From the NCBI GenBank assembly GCA_024036415.1, contig JAMWET010006936.1, forward strand, positions 1,713,501-1,777,500: a stretch of DNA of 64,000 nt, read 5' to 3'. Numbering within the stretch: position 1 is the first letter of the stretch; each line of letters starts with the position of its first letter. The notes under the pieces were generated by a model. The model was not told the DNA's origin. It ran no database searches and saw only the letters and a list, made by a program, of their open reading frames with translations. Below are positions 11,509-22,614 of this stretch, in pieces. Both the position numbers and the translations under genes were made by a program. Source of the DNA: Prochilodus magdalenae. Taxonomy: Eukaryota; Chordata; Actinopteri; Characiformes; Prochilodontidae.

Positions 11509-11524
11509 TAAGTAAAGTGGTGAT

Positions 11525-11955
11525 AGGTTAAAGGCCTACATCTAGGCCTGGTTCATTAAGGTAACGGTGCCTGGCAAGGGCATTTTAATGCCCAGGTTAA
11601 CATGGACTGGAGCCAGGGGCCCCAAGTGATGCCAGCCAAAACCCTAACCTGATCTAAAGGGAATGTGTTACTTTAATGTAGTATTCTAATAAAGTGTAAG
11701 ATTTGATTTCTTCTCCGTGAGTGTGCTTACTTAGATATGACGAATCAAATCAAACGCTCTTCACCAAGCCCCGCCTTGTTTTTTCAGCCCTCCAATTGCT
11801 GCACAGCCACCATTGCGATTCCTCACGTGGTTAATAGTACTCTTTTGTTTAAAAGCGAAGCTCCAGTTGTGGCTAGCAGATAAAACTGTGGGTCTTTTAA
11901 AATGAGATTCTGTCTTGTAGAGTATGTCATTTTTGCCCATCTAAAACTAAAAGAC
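11525..11955. other. Unique sequence downstream of the CpG island
   Basis: Composition falls to background. No exon, repeat or element end could be supported. Confidence 0.45.
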
Positions 11956-11958
11956 ATT

Positions 11959-12414
11959 GGCTGTATTTAAAATGGCAAACTACTATACTGCATACTACAG
12001 TAGTATGTGCTGTATACGCCCCCTGTGTGTAGTATACAGTGCAATAACAAGTGACTGACCGACAGTATAGTATACTTATACAGTCACATGACCAGTTACC
12101 TCACATTTGCCTCAGAGCTGTTATTTCTGTATCCACTGTTAGAGCTTGCTGCTGTTAACGCTGCTTAGCTCACTTGAGATATGTTTAGCTTAGCTGTTAG
12201 CTGCCCTTGGCTAATTCAGTCTACTACAGATTTACAGTTTGGTCACATACTGCATACTACTTTTTAGTATGTGAGTACCAAGTAAACAGTGGTCATCCGT
12301 GGATGTCTAAAATTGTTTAAATATAGTCAAATATGCAATTTCAACATTGTTTAAAGATTCTAACTGTTCAAATGTTTACTGGGTAGTATGAAGTATGCCA
12401 TTTTAAATATATCC
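11959..12414. mobile_element. MITE-B, inverted-repeat element
   Basis: Left end GGCTGTATTTAAAATGGCAA followed by TACTGCATACTAC; right end GTAGTATGAAGTATGCCATT followed by TTAAATATATCC, the reverse complement with few changes. Inside is a second pair built on CATACTGCATACTAC and TTTTTAGTATGTG. About 456 bp, no coding capacity. Resembles abundant teleost MITEs usually assigned to hAT; I could not fix the target duplication. Confidence 0.75.
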
Positions 12415-12418
12415 ATTG

Positions 12419-12475
12419 AATATATTTAGAATGGCACACTACTGTACTGCATACTGCCTCCTGTGTGCTGTAAAT
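12419..12475. mobile_element. MITE-B end fragment
   Basis: AATATATTTAGAATGGCACA followed by CTACTGTACTGCATACT repeats the left end of MITE-B only a few bases after the previous copy closes. Either a second truncated insertion or a tandem rearrangement. Confidence 0.65.
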
Positions 12476-12479
12476 ATGT

Positions 12480-13960
12480 GAATATGGTAGTTACAATGCT
12501 CTGTTAAGGCTAAAACAGGCTTCCTAAACAAATTCAAAGTAAACGGTTAGTTCTAGAAACATAGCTACACTAAAAGATAAGACATGTAAGGACTACGGAC
12601 ATGCCCACCATGGCAGTATGGTTTTTGGCTTCTATGTTTAGGTCTCTTAATTTAGTTTAGCTGTGTTTCCCGATTTGGGCAAGCACATTTGTGGTGAGTG
12701 GACGGTTTACAAGTAAGGTTGGTTTCCTGTTCGCCAGCTTCCTGTTCAAATTTTCTTGTCATTCTTAAATTGTGTAGCAGTTACCAGATTGCGACTACGA
12801 CATCATTTAAGGTGGAATGTAAAATTCGCAAGCGAATCTCATTTTGGAAACTAACTGCCTTCCCAATGCTGATCGAATGTGGCTTCTTAATGGTTTGTTT
12901 CTTTGTTTAAGTTTGTGCAGGTATGGATGGCAGTGCTGAAGTGGTGGTGGTGTGTACCCTTATTAAAACAATGGGCCTTATCCACCAACTGTTCTTAACC
13001 AGAAATGTATTCTTACAACCCACGTACCTCAGTTTTAGGAAGATTCTGATGTTAACCAATGTTTTCTTTTTGGGATTTGTTCGTAGGTAAGAACAGAATC
13101 TAAACACACTACACTCTTGAGTACAAAAGTATAAATAATTAAGTGTGGTGTATCTGTTGTATTTTTATCAGGACTTTTCTAAAGAAAAAAATGGCACAAA
13201 ACTTGATCACCCAACTGTTCAGCACTACTCATGTAGAAGTAGCATTGTTGCTTGTTCACAGACCTTTACAGTTAGGCCTCCAAAAGAAAACCCATGCCTT
13301 TTCATGTCCTTTTCCACATTGCTTTTTAAAGACTTGATAACAATACCTAGCAAGCCAGGAAGGTACAGTGAAAGGACAAAAACGGTTTTATGCATTAATG
13401 AGAGTGCATGGCAGCAAAGTATAAGAGTATCTGTATTTTTTCCTCTGTAAACTTAGAATGTTGGCAGCTTGAATTTGCATTGACTGCAAATGGGGGCATA
13501 CGGTTTTTTGAATTCCCCAGGTCCCTTTCCAGATTCATACAGGGATAGTGGGTTTCTTAGCCAAAAAACTTGTATACTGTACAAAATAGCCATGGCTTCA
13601 AAGATCTTTCCAAGCCTTGATTTGTAAGACTAAGGAACATAAATGTTTCCCTTTCCTGGACTTCTTAGAATCGCATGATTTGTCCCACAAGCCAGTTCAA
13701 AAACCACTTCCACCTAACCTTTCCACTGAAAATGACTCAGATCAGAACATTGTTTAGTCAACCTGATAGGACCCGTTTAATGTATATACTCCAAAATCAC
13801 TTAGAACTCTATCAAAGCTAGTATCTCATCAGTGACACATTGAGAGATTTTGCGTTTGTTCGTTTTTAACTAATTAATGACCACATTAATGACTGAGCAT
13901 ATTGAGCATCATTAAAGCGTATAGGATGCAGAATTTAAAGTTTTTGTGACTTAAAATTGT
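12480..13960. other. Unique non-coding sequence
   Basis: Includes CATTTAAGGTGGAATGT at 12,804-12,820, the reverse complement of the CCACCTTAA motif seen at three other places. Frames at 13,143-13,450 are short and unsupported. Nothing else recognisable. Confidence 0.45.
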
Positions 13961-15540
13961 TTTATTACTATATATAAGACGTTTGGTGCTGCTTTTATTG
14001 CAATATACAGAACGAGATTTGAATGAATAAAGGCTTATAAATTTATAGATTTAATCAAAGATATATAATATACAATCAATGTGACCGAAGTGCAAAATAT
14101 ATAGCTCAAATAAGTGTAAGAGAGCAGGACATTTAACTTCTGCAAAATCTTTTTAAAAAATCTATCCAAAGCGTATTAATGCTGTATACAAGCAACCTAC
14201 AAATATATTCAACCAAACGTGGTGCAGGTATGAATGTTAGTACTGACCCCGATTGACAGGGTCAATTGAAACTGTATTGAAAGTTAATAGCTGCACACTA
14301 CAGCTTTACAAACTAGGATTTGAATCTTCAATCTCTGAAGTTTTGTCTAAGAGAATAAACCTGTTTGTGGTTTTGTGTAAAGCTGTTTAGGCACTTTTAC
14401 TAAACTAACATGAGCTTCTAGTGCCAACGGCATGGCTACAAGACCATGCTGTTCAACCAGGACTGAGGCAACTGGGGGCAGAAGCAACAAGTTCTCTCTC
14501 CCTCTTGATTCAGGTGTTCATGTAGCTCTTAACAAGAGCCAGCTGATGCTGGTTTGGAATTGGCAGTGCAGGATCATGCCTTTCCCCATGGCTCTCATCC
14601 CAAGTATGTATTCTTGTGGGAGCTTAGGGCATAGGCACTGGCCTCGTGCCATGCCTCATGGCTCATTAGCATATTTCAGCATAGAATCGGAACAGGATAG
14701 GTTCACGCTACTTCATGATGTACAAAACTGTTACTGATACCTAGTGCTCTAGGAATAGCCTTTTCTAATGAACTAAAAAACCTGGTGTATATTCAATGGA
14801 AAAAGTGTACAGTAACACATCTGATACATATATCAGTTTCTGTAACCATAATACATCATCCAAGCAGAGCTAGCAACGCAAAATACTTAGATTTATTGCA
14901 GTGTATTTAAACAAATACAAAAAAATATATTTATGAGCTGCCAGTGGAGGTTGCAATTTTGTAAGTTAACTGATGTGGTGAAAGTCGAGTCAACATCAGT
15001 TTATCACTGGTGATGTCATGATGTCAATTCCACAAGTCAGTAGAACGTGATGTGCTCCTTTTAACAAGCCCTGAGTCATATTGCTAGCCTTCAGGGGAAC
15101 CAGAGATGTAGATCTTGGAATGTCACAGATTTGCCTGCTACTTAGGCGCACTGAAGGCAGCCTTGCCTATTTAACAGCGTCATAACTGAAATTAGGAGTA
15201 AAATTAGAATTCCAAAATCACAAGCCAGCCAGTTACACTAGCTAAACACAAACATAAAATTATGACAGATGGACCTTAATCAAAGTAAATAGCATGGAAA
15301 GAGAGAAATGCTCTATTCATGCTTCCTGTTTATGTCGGGAACTGTTCCCGACTGGCTTCTGAGGAGGAAAACACCATTCCCGATCAGACTGAACATCCCA
15401 GGGTTTGACCGGTGTTAGTATCTTAAAAACTGTGGGACTGGTTAGTGGACAAAATATTTAGAAATAGGACAATAAAAGTGTTGCGTATTGCACAATTATG
15501 TGAGGCAAGTAATTCTCTGATTTGAGAGTGTAGGGCCATT
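13961..15540. other. Unique AT-rich sequence
   Basis: AT-rich from 13,960 to 14,200. A 101-codon frame at 14,432-14,737 lies in CATGG-rich sequence, with no domain, splice context or sign of conservation that I can judge. GGGAACTGTTCCCGA at 15,338 is a small palindrome (GGGAACxGTTCCC). Confidence 0.45.
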
Positions 15541-15544
15541 TATG

Positions 15545-15725
15545 TTTGTACACAGAGAAATTTGTCTCCTACGTTAAACCCATCCGTGAAATGAAAGCAG
15601 GGAGCAGTTGGGGGTAAGGTGGTTTCTCAAGGGCACCTCAGCCATTACTGTCAACTCAGGGAATCGAACTGGGAACCTTCTGATCACAAGACTGGTTCCC
15701 GAACCTCCAGCCCATGACTCCCCCA
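15545..15725 (+). repeat. Dispersed repeat F, copy 1
   Basis: Shares the order TTTGTCTCCTACGTTAAACC, GTTGGGGGTAAGGTG, CTCAAGGGCACCTCAG, AATCGAACTGGGAACCTT and GACTGGTTCCC with the copy at 59,200-59,440. It is a very common teleost repeat, probably SINE- or transposon-derived. Confidence 0.75.
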
Positions 15726-15729
15726 CTCA

Positions 15730-16455
15730 CTAATAATAAGCCTTTCAGACTGTTTAGAAAACATGAACTTCGCCTATCTTGTTGCTTTTACATTCATAGC
15801 ATACATGGAACAGATAACGTAACAACAACAGATGGCTGCCCACCATTTGCACAGGGTATGGCATGTAAGTGAACCAAAGTCATTCAGAAGTGAATGAAGA
15901 GAGAATAGAACAAAGGTAAACACACAGACACACAGGTAGTTGCCAAGAATGCAACTATTTCTAACATACCAGAGTACAATATGCCTCACAAAATAACCAG
16001 CAAGCCACCCACACAAACATAATGACGTTTTATTCTCTTCTTTTGGGCATTTGTGAAGGTAAAAGTGGATGGACGGAGTTTCCCTGAAGCTAGGCCCTTT
16101 CGATGTCCATAAGGACATGGAGGCAGGTAGGAGTGCTTCACTGTGTGGTCGGGAGCGTGTTGATTGCTGAAGGTGAGCAGTCCATTGTACCTTCCAGCCT
16201 ACGGCAAGGACACCGTCGCAAAGACCATAGAGACACAAGCATTCTCCATACACCCTGCAAGAGAATGAATAGCACCTTCCTTGAACACCAATCAGACGCA
16301 CTATGCACACATACACACACATGCAGTCCATCATGCTTTCTGACAAATACACTCATTTTCTGTACACATCCACTCACTCCCTTACATACAAATCTCTTTC
16401 ACACACATACACACGCACACACACACACATACAGGCTATCTAAAATGACACGCCA
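15730..16455. other. Non-coding with CA-rich patches
   Basis: CA-rich at 15,918-15,932, 16,303-16,322 and 16,400-16,432. The 192-codon minus frame at 15,774-16,352 and the 147-codon plus frame at 16,103-16,546 overlap each other and these repeats, and lack any domain. Confidence 0.5.
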
Positions 16456-16459
16456 GCCA

Positions 16460-16835
16460 GCTGAGACACACTCTAAGAGGGAGAGAGGGAGAATATCGGA
16501 GAGAGGGAGGAACATCGGGCAGGAAGTGGTGCGGCCGGGTGTTTGATGGGGTCGGTGAGACCGTTAATCACGGAAATGGTTCCGTTAGCCGTGGCAGCCG
16601 AATTCACAGCCAGGCACACACGCGACGACGCCGGCAGCAATCACCGATGACACGCATGACGTCATCCTCCCTCCCAGCTCCCCTGGATGGATACTCCTAT
16701 AATGAGAAGAAGGGGGCTTGGCTAAAGGTTGAGAAAGGATCCTCAAAGCATTTCTCACTTAGGGTTTCACCACATGGGGCTCGCGCACCCTGGCAACCCT
16801 GCAGTTTGAGTCGCCAGGTTCTGAGAACATAGTCA
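16460..16835. promoter_or_regulatory. GC-rich, CpG-containing segment
   Basis: A shorter CpG-bearing patch (GTGCGGCCGGGTG, ACGCGACGACGCCGG) with a perfect CRE. It could be a minor promoter, an enhancer or an exon. A 97-codon frame (16,539-16,832) spans it, basic in its first half, with no recognisable domain. Less convincing than the 10.6-11.5 kb island. Confidence 0.4.
16657..16664. promoter_or_regulatory. CRE palindrome TGACGTCA
   Basis: Perfect full cAMP response element, bound by CREB/ATF dimers, located in the CpG-containing segment. Full-length CREs in CpG context are commonly functional, but no adjacent promoter is proven. Confidence 0.45.
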
Positions 16836-16884
16836 ACAGTGTTGCTGTAATAAGAAAACTCACCGGCTTCATTTTTTCCTTTCT

Positions 16885-17075
16885 TTTTCATGTATTTCTT
16901 TGCATAAAAAAAAAAAGCACCAGCTGGCCTTTACACTGTATGAGCATTTTGCAATGACCAGACCAGGAGAAATAACTGGAATTCAAATATACTTGGGTTT
17001 GGAATAACGTCTTGTTATATTAATGGACGTATAAGTTTAAGAAATCTTTTTCCTTCTCCTACACTGTCAGAAAAA
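16885..17075 (-). mobile_element. MITE-A fragment, diverged
   Basis: The sequence around AGCACCAGCTGGCCTTTACA (16,915) and CTTTTTCCTTCTCCTACACT (17,048) follows the interior of the 59,583 copy in order. Ends are lost and the match is patchy. Confidence 0.45.
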
Positions 17076-17109
17076 AGGTATTAACAGGGTTGTAAGTTAT
17101 AATACATAC

Positions 17110-18095
17110 TTTCAATATTGACTAAGATTGTTGAATGCCAGGTAAACTTCCAGTTAAAAAGCTTTTACTTGATTTTCATTCTGGTTTCAACAGCACTGGC
17201 TAAAGCTCAGTTATTGCTACTATGGTTGTGACAAATGATATCATTGGTGCCTTGGGCAGAAAACAAGCATTATGTTCCATTATTTGAAGATTTATCTAAG
17301 GCGTTTTATTCTGTGGATCATAAATTGTTGCTGAACAAACTTAGGGATGTTGGTTTTGGTCCTAAGGCTGTTAAATGTTTCACAAATTATTATGAAGATC
17401 AAACTCAGTGTGTTTATGCAGACCCTCTATTCTGATTTCCTAGATATAACAAAAGGTGTCCCACAGGGATCTGTTCTGGGCCCTATTTTGTTTTTTTGTT
17501 TTTATAAATGACTTTTTGCTTGACATTTAAACAAAAATACACCTTTATGCTGATGATTTATACATATGCTTTCTCTAAAGTACAGGCATTACAGGGGCTT
17601 AGGACAGCATTACTGTCTGAACAAACTGCTCTGCTTAGTTTAAAGTTGTCTTAAATTATAAAAATAATAAAAAAACCTGCAGAAGACACTTTCCTGCTTG
17701 TGATTGATCACAGTGAGCAGTGATTAAGCCTCCTCCATTGTGCGTCTCTTATGCATCTTAGTCGTCAATGAATTCTTTATGAGTTGGTGGGCTGGATATC
17801 ATTGACCACTCACAAAAGGGCAATTTCTTACTATGTACCTAAGACATAGAATGATCTATAGAAAGGTCTAAAACTGGATCATATCCTTTAGAAAATGTAA
17901 GTGCATCATAAAGAATGTGGTGAATAAGATTTGTGGTTGTTTTCCTTTGATTACCTTTCATTAGCTGTTTTAATACCATGTTGTATTTTATGTTGTGAGT
18001 GTGTACACCTGCTGTATTTGCAAGGTCTCTTATAAATAAGATTTGTTGATCATAGTGGGACTCTCTGGTAAAAAAAGGCAAATAATAATAAATGT
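17110..18095 (+). mobile_element. Non-LTR retrotransposon (CR1/L2-like), broken
   Basis: Carries reverse-transcriptase motifs in order (see the pseudogene entry) and ends with a tail around 18,020-18,095: GGTCTCTTATAAATAAGATT, GTGGGACTCTCTGGTAAAA, then AATAATAATAA. This is the usual 3' end of fish L2/CR1-type LINEs. The 5' half is missing and internal deletions separate the RT part from the tail, so the copy is 5'-truncated and dead. Confidence 0.85.
17235..17560 (+). pseudogene. Reverse-transcriptase remnant of the LINE
   Basis: In the frame at 17,235-17,435 the motif L-F-E-D-L-S-K-A-F-Y-S-V-D-H is RT block A, in which the usual catalytic Asp (A-F-D) is Tyr here. After a frameshift the block K-G-V-P-Q-G-S-V-L-G-P-I-L-F is encoded at 17,452-17,493 and Y-A-D-D, the catalytic box, at 17,546-17,557, with a stop and a T-run slippage between. 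In intact LINEs this enzyme copies the element RNA at a nicked target site. The mutated Asp and the frameshifts show it is non-functional. Confidence 0.85.
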
Positions 18096-18099
18096 ACCC

Positions 18100-19465
18100 T
18101 CAAAGGTTTAACACCTTTAGGTCTAGTTGTTTTAAATGTCCAGTACATTGACTTTCCCCAAAGAAAACTGGGAAACACTAAGAAGACCAGAGTCAAGACA
18201 GGATGTGTAGAACTACTGCAACAGAACTACAACAGAATATGATGCATTTGTGCTCCAAACATAAAGGTACCAAAGATATTTCCTTGGTGGTATCACCACA
18301 GTGGCAGCATGCATACTGTAAGGTATAGCTGTTTCTGAGAATGTATACATTAACAACACAAGACACAAGGCAAATATTTCAGTTCAATAGAAATGTTTCA
18401 AAGCAATTATACCAAAAGATAACAGGTCAGATAACATTTCCCCTCTGTTATAAAATTACTCTCTCAAAGATGCAAACTTTTAAACCATAACTAATAGTAG
18501 TATATTGGGGGCCAAATTATCAATGACATCATAACAAAAAAAAACCCTCTGCCATTACACAAATCAGCAACTTGAAACATGCAGTGAAACATTGTTATTT
18601 TTATTTCCAGACTTTATTTTCCAAGATTTTTATGATTTAAACATTTACGGAGTCATCACAGCATCTTTATAAAGCTTCTGTCTCATATACATATACTAGC
18701 AAATATTCAGAAAGCCATCTATTGGCTTCATGAGGTAGGTAAGCTCACCTGAATCGCCCTGAGGCTACCCCTCCTCCTGCAGTGGGGATGATTTGCCTCC
18801 CCCACCAATTCCCCCTGCAGCTGTCAGCCCCCCTGACCTCCTGGTCAAATCAATAGCTTTCCTCACAGGCCTTCAGCAAGCCCATCCTCCAGTCTTCTAG
18901 CTAATAGTCAAGGCTTGCTCTCCAAGACAAAGGTGAAGATAGAGATAGAAACCACGCTGGATATTGGATATACATTCTTTGGTATTTTTTAAATTATTTT
19001 GTTTTATTTTTGTTACAGTAAAAAATATAGTCCAACAGAAAAATCACATTATTGACAGCAAGCAATCCAGTATTTTTGTGTATTTGTTTATTTTTTTTAC
19101 TTTATTTTGAAAAAAAAAATAGATAATAGACAATAAATAGACAATGTCTGACAGACTACTGATCAATCCAATACACTCACTATGCTGTGTCAATATGTAA
19201 ATAAATAAAGATATATATGTAGACAGTATAGAATAGATCTAGATCTCTGAGAGTATAGTGGTGGGTCAGAATTTAGCCCTCAGAGGTCTGAAGTTATTAA
19301 TATATGCATTCATTTTTAAATGTAACAGCATCATTATATTGGTTGATCATTGAATCGATCTCAATCGCAATGTGCTTCACAACCCCTGTTGCCTGGTTTA
19401 CTGTGAATTACCTTTAAAGGCTGCAGCACCTCTTAATATTGCAATTGTTTACTTAACATGGGCAA
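18100..19465. other. Unique non-coding sequence
   Basis: Mostly AT-rich. The block 18,730-18,900 (CCTCCTGCAGTGGGGATGAT, CCCCCTGCAGCTGTCAGCCC) is more GC-rich and complex than its flanks and might be conserved, but no frame or site defines it. A-runs and ATA-rich DNA at 19,000-19,230. Confidence 0.4.
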
Positions 19466-19681
19466 TTATTGATGGCAGTTTAGCATCTCAAATTCGCCTG
19501 GCTGCATGTCTTTGGACAGTGGGAAGACCCCACAGGATGCACCCACAGAAAACCCACACAGACACAGGAGAACACAATCTTCACACAGAAAGATGCCTAG
19601 ATAGCCCAGCCCTGAATCCAACCTAGGCCCTTCTTCCTGTGAGGCAACAACCCTACGCACTTTGCCACTATACCGCCCTTG
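19466..19681 (-). mobile_element. tRNA-derived SINE, copy 1
   Basis: Minus-strand copy of a common teleost SINE-like repeat: GCATGTCTTTGGACAGTGGG, AACCCACACAGACACAGGAG and the terminal CTATACCGCCC (the inverted start of the tRNA-like head). The B-box equivalent is degraded (AATCCAACCTAGG). Confidence 0.7.
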
Positions 19682-20490
19682 AAATACACCTAATGTTAAT
19701 CTATAATGTTTTTGTCCTTTTGCTATCGTCTGAGAGGGCTGTAATATAATGGAAAACTTGGCAAAAGCAACAATAGCATATTGTTTTCCTGAATTATAGC
19801 ATGTAACTTTATTTTGCTATGAATTACTTGAATCAAGAGAGCTAGACTGGGGTGGGCACCCCTGCACTAAAAAGTAGCCCCTGATATCACTGGGTATCAG
19901 GCCTGATGAAGTTAAGTAGTTGTGCCATGGCGGTTCATGCCAGCCTATTGTTGTCGGAGAATAATGGAGCATATATCACTTCATTCTAGTTAACAACCAT
20001 ATGGGGTCTTGGTGTGAAATGAAACTGAATTTATGCTGGAATTTGGTTTAAAGGCTTCATACCCCAGAAATGTTAATATCTTGTAATTCACAAGAACTGT
20101 AAGACTGTTAATCAAACCCATTTTTACCTGTTTGCAAAACATTTTTAACACTTATTAAATCGTCTTGCTGAGATGTGTCCTCAGCTGAGGTAAAACTGTT
20201 TGACAGAACAAATCATTTTTTTCAATGACATTGAAGTTTTAGGATGTTTTAAGGATAAACCCCTGCAACCTCTGCAATTCATGGTAACGGTTGAGTCATT
20301 GTGGTTTGAGTATGGGTGCAGAGTTTCAGGTCCACTTGCTGCCCAGCTGCAACAAGATAACAATAAAGTTAAATAGAACAGAGCCTGATTGATGAAGTTC
20401 CATATGAAGTAGACCATATCTATCATGGGTGGGACACATCCACTTTCATGATTATGCTCTAACTCACTGAGGCATCTTGTAAACTGCTTC
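19682..20490. other. Unique non-coding sequence
   Basis: A weak 5S-rRNA-like string near 19,870-19,935 was considered and rejected. The 122-codon minus frame at 20,181-20,549 runs into the SINE and has no domain. Confidence 0.45.
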
Positions 20491-20491
20491 A

Positions 20492-20786
20492 ACCTTCTGG
20501 GGGTGTTGGAGCCTATCCCAGCATTCAATGGGTGCAAGGCAGGAAACACCCTGGATAGGCCGCCAATCCATCACAGGGCAGACCTACTTTCACACACACC
20601 TAGGGGGCGATTACGCATCTCCAGTTCACCTGCCTGCATGTCTTTGGACTGTGGGAGGAAACCAGAACACCTGGAGGTAACCCACACAGAGAACATTCAA
20701 ACCCCACACAGAAAGGACCCCAGACGTCCTGGCTGGGGATCGAATCCAGGCCCTTTCTGCTGTGAGCCAACAGCGCTACCTATGCT
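20492..20786 (-). mobile_element. tRNA-derived SINE, copy 2 (near full length)
   Basis: Reads on the minus strand from the tRNA-like head at about 20,786 (B-box GGATCGAATCC region at 20,736-20,748 on +) through CTTTCTGTGTGGGGTTTGAA-type body to the 3' part with the inverse of GGGGGTGTTGGAGCCTATCC at 20,498. Internal pol III promoter boxes are recognisable but diverged. The best preserved of six copies here. Confidence 0.8.
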
Positions 20787-20789
20787 CTA

Positions 20790-22160
20790 AATGCAAAGTA
20801 ATAATAATAACACAGAAAGTTAGTGTTAGCATGCTAGTCATAACATTTAACATTTCAATAGGCACAAAATAGACAGTATTAACAAGGAGTTGAATTTAAA
20901 ATCATGTGTGCCGTTAGGACACATCTGAATCTGAGCACTGGTCTGCTTTTGCATGTGCTTGCCATGCTGCTGAATGGAGAGCATTCCAATCATGTTAGTT
21001 TGTAGGGGTGTAACATTATACTCAACAAACCTGACAACCAACAAGCCTGATGTCCAGCTAAGGCAAAGATGGCTAGTAACTAAACTGGGCAGCACAGAAA
21101 AGGGGATACCAATGAAACATGCAGAAGCACTGCATCACGCTGCATCACGCTGAAAAGACAAGAGCCTTAGTCAACCCAGTGTAGGGACGAACCCTCACCT
21201 TAACAAGCAGACTGGAGTTGTAAGAATTCTGAGCCTCTTTAACCTTCAACAGTGTCTTACTAAAGAAGCGAGTGATCACGAAAGAGCACTTAGACTCAGA
21301 AATGTCTATAATGTCACAGGTGGTGTCAGATCTTAGATATCAAATAGTGATAAATAGCACTACTGAAATTAGTGGTGTGGTTTGAATGGATCTCTATGGA
21401 TTTTGCTCTGCACTCAAAAGCACAAGTGAAATGATTTTGCTGTTACATTTTGACAGACATAAGGTGCTCGTTTGTTGAACATGGTGTGCGGCACATAGAT
21501 CTGTTCTGTTAAAAGCTGCATCCCTTTCGGTGTAAATTGGGGCTTATGATTGGCCATGGCTGAGCATCATTCATCCAATCCCAGATATTGAGGTATTTCA
21601 AAAGTTGCTGCCACTGTCGGTTTGAGCAGTTGCCCTGTGACACTAGGCAAGGTCGCATGCGAGGAAAACAGAATGCTCTGCTTTGTGAGCCTGTGTTAGC
21701 CAAGGGGTTCCTCTTTGAAGGCTCATAGGGATCTGTGGAGAGTCCATTGACTGCTGGAAAAAGAGAAATGTGGAGGGAAAGAAGGACCTACTCAGCCCCT
21801 TACAACATTCAGCCTCAGCACAGAGCATCCATTGTGCTGCTACAGCCTCTGGCTAGAGTTGGGGCACAAGTCCGACTATCTGGCTAACGCAGAGCCCTCT
21901 CCGAACCATATGCAGTGAGAGCACAAGCAGTGTGTGTGTGTGTGTGTCTGTGTGTGTGGGGGGCTGATAGGGGGGTGTTCGAAACAGACACCGATACTAG
22001 ATGATTCACTCCAAGAGCTGTCTGGCAGAGGTGAGTTGTTTAACTGTGTACGCTGTGTTTCCCGGCAACTTGCTCCCGTGGTCCATCTCTGGATGTCCCA
22101 GCTGAGGAAAGACATGGAGCAGGCGTTCCTTTCCTGTGCCAGAAAAGATCATACCATATG
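20790..22160. other. Unique non-coding, one (GT)n run
   Basis: GT-rich run at 21,930-21,958. GCATCACGCT is duplicated directly at 21,132-21,151. The block 21,500-21,900 is complex unique sequence with short overlapping frames on both strands but no domain. Confidence 0.45.
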
Positions 22161-22161
22161 A

Positions 22162-22217
22162 AAGGTCACACCACGGAACAGGTCGCACCACAAGACAGGT
22201 CACACAATGGAACAGGT
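22162..22217 (+). repeat. Three-unit minisatellite
   Basis: Three imperfect direct copies of an about 19-bp unit of the form GGTCxCACxAxxGxACA, as in GGTCACACCACGGAACA, GGTCGCACCACAAGACA and GGTCACACAATGGAACA. Confidence 0.7.
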
Positions 22218-22343
22218 GGGCTTCTTTCAGCCAAGGCTCCAGTCTAATGGGATTGCATTTAGGATAACCACCAGTAGACCAGTTGTCACCTAGTTGGAAA
22301 CCACTTGGCTTTGCGTATATCTACTAAGAAAGTGGTCAGTTAT

Positions 22344-22612
22344 ATATGCACTCAACATCAAAAAAATAGAAGGAATCAACTGACAGGAACGGAACTTGGT
22401 GGATAGTTTCCACATTGTGAGACATGCAAATGATTCAAGTTTCAAGCTCGGCTGAGGATGTGACGTAAACAAAGACATGCCTTATCACTATGCCTAACTG
22501 ACCCAACAGCTACGAGTTCCTGGCTCCTGGTAACCTTTATCTTCCTTCTGAATTGCATTACAATCTGATGCTTCCTTCTGGGCTCAACTATTCTTTTTAC
22601 GATGAGTGTATA
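22344..22612 (+). mobile_element. Short Tc1-C derivative
   Basis: Begins TATGCACTCAACATCAAAAA and ends TTTTACGATGAGTGTATA, forming terminal inverted repeats beside TA dinucleotides. It keeps the first about 160 bp and last about 100 bp of the longer copy at 41,930-42,651 (shared CTGACCCAACAGCTACGA and TTCCTTCTGGGCTCAACTA) but lacks the transposase middle. Non-autonomous. Confidence 0.8.
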
Positions 22613-22614
22613 CT

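Larger units (their letters stand above)
10600..11520. promoter_or_regulatory. CpG island, candidate promoter and 5' UTR exon
   Basis: This is the only stretch of the window with dense CpG over about 900 bp, rising from about 10,600 and ending sharply near 11,515. It holds a G-rich core near 10,976-11,035, a purine-rich run near 11,060-11,090 and clustered palindromic factor sites. Such islands normally mark RNA polymerase II promoters and first exons. Purine-rich 5' UTR-like sequence on the + strand and an ATGGCG|GTAAAA context near 11,292 hint at + strand transcription with a possible donor site, but this is weak. The 225-codon minus frame (10,702-11,379) is low-complexity and not believed. 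The gene cannot be named. Confidence 0.65.

Noticed and set aside
15774..16546. 192-codon minus and 147-codon plus frames near 16 kb
   Set aside because: They overlap each other and include CA repeats; neither product resembles a known family.
19865..19940. 5S rRNA-like or SINE3-like sequence (AAGTTAAGTAG and neighbours)
   Set aside because: Only a few words resemble 5S RNA; internal control boxes are not recognisable in order.
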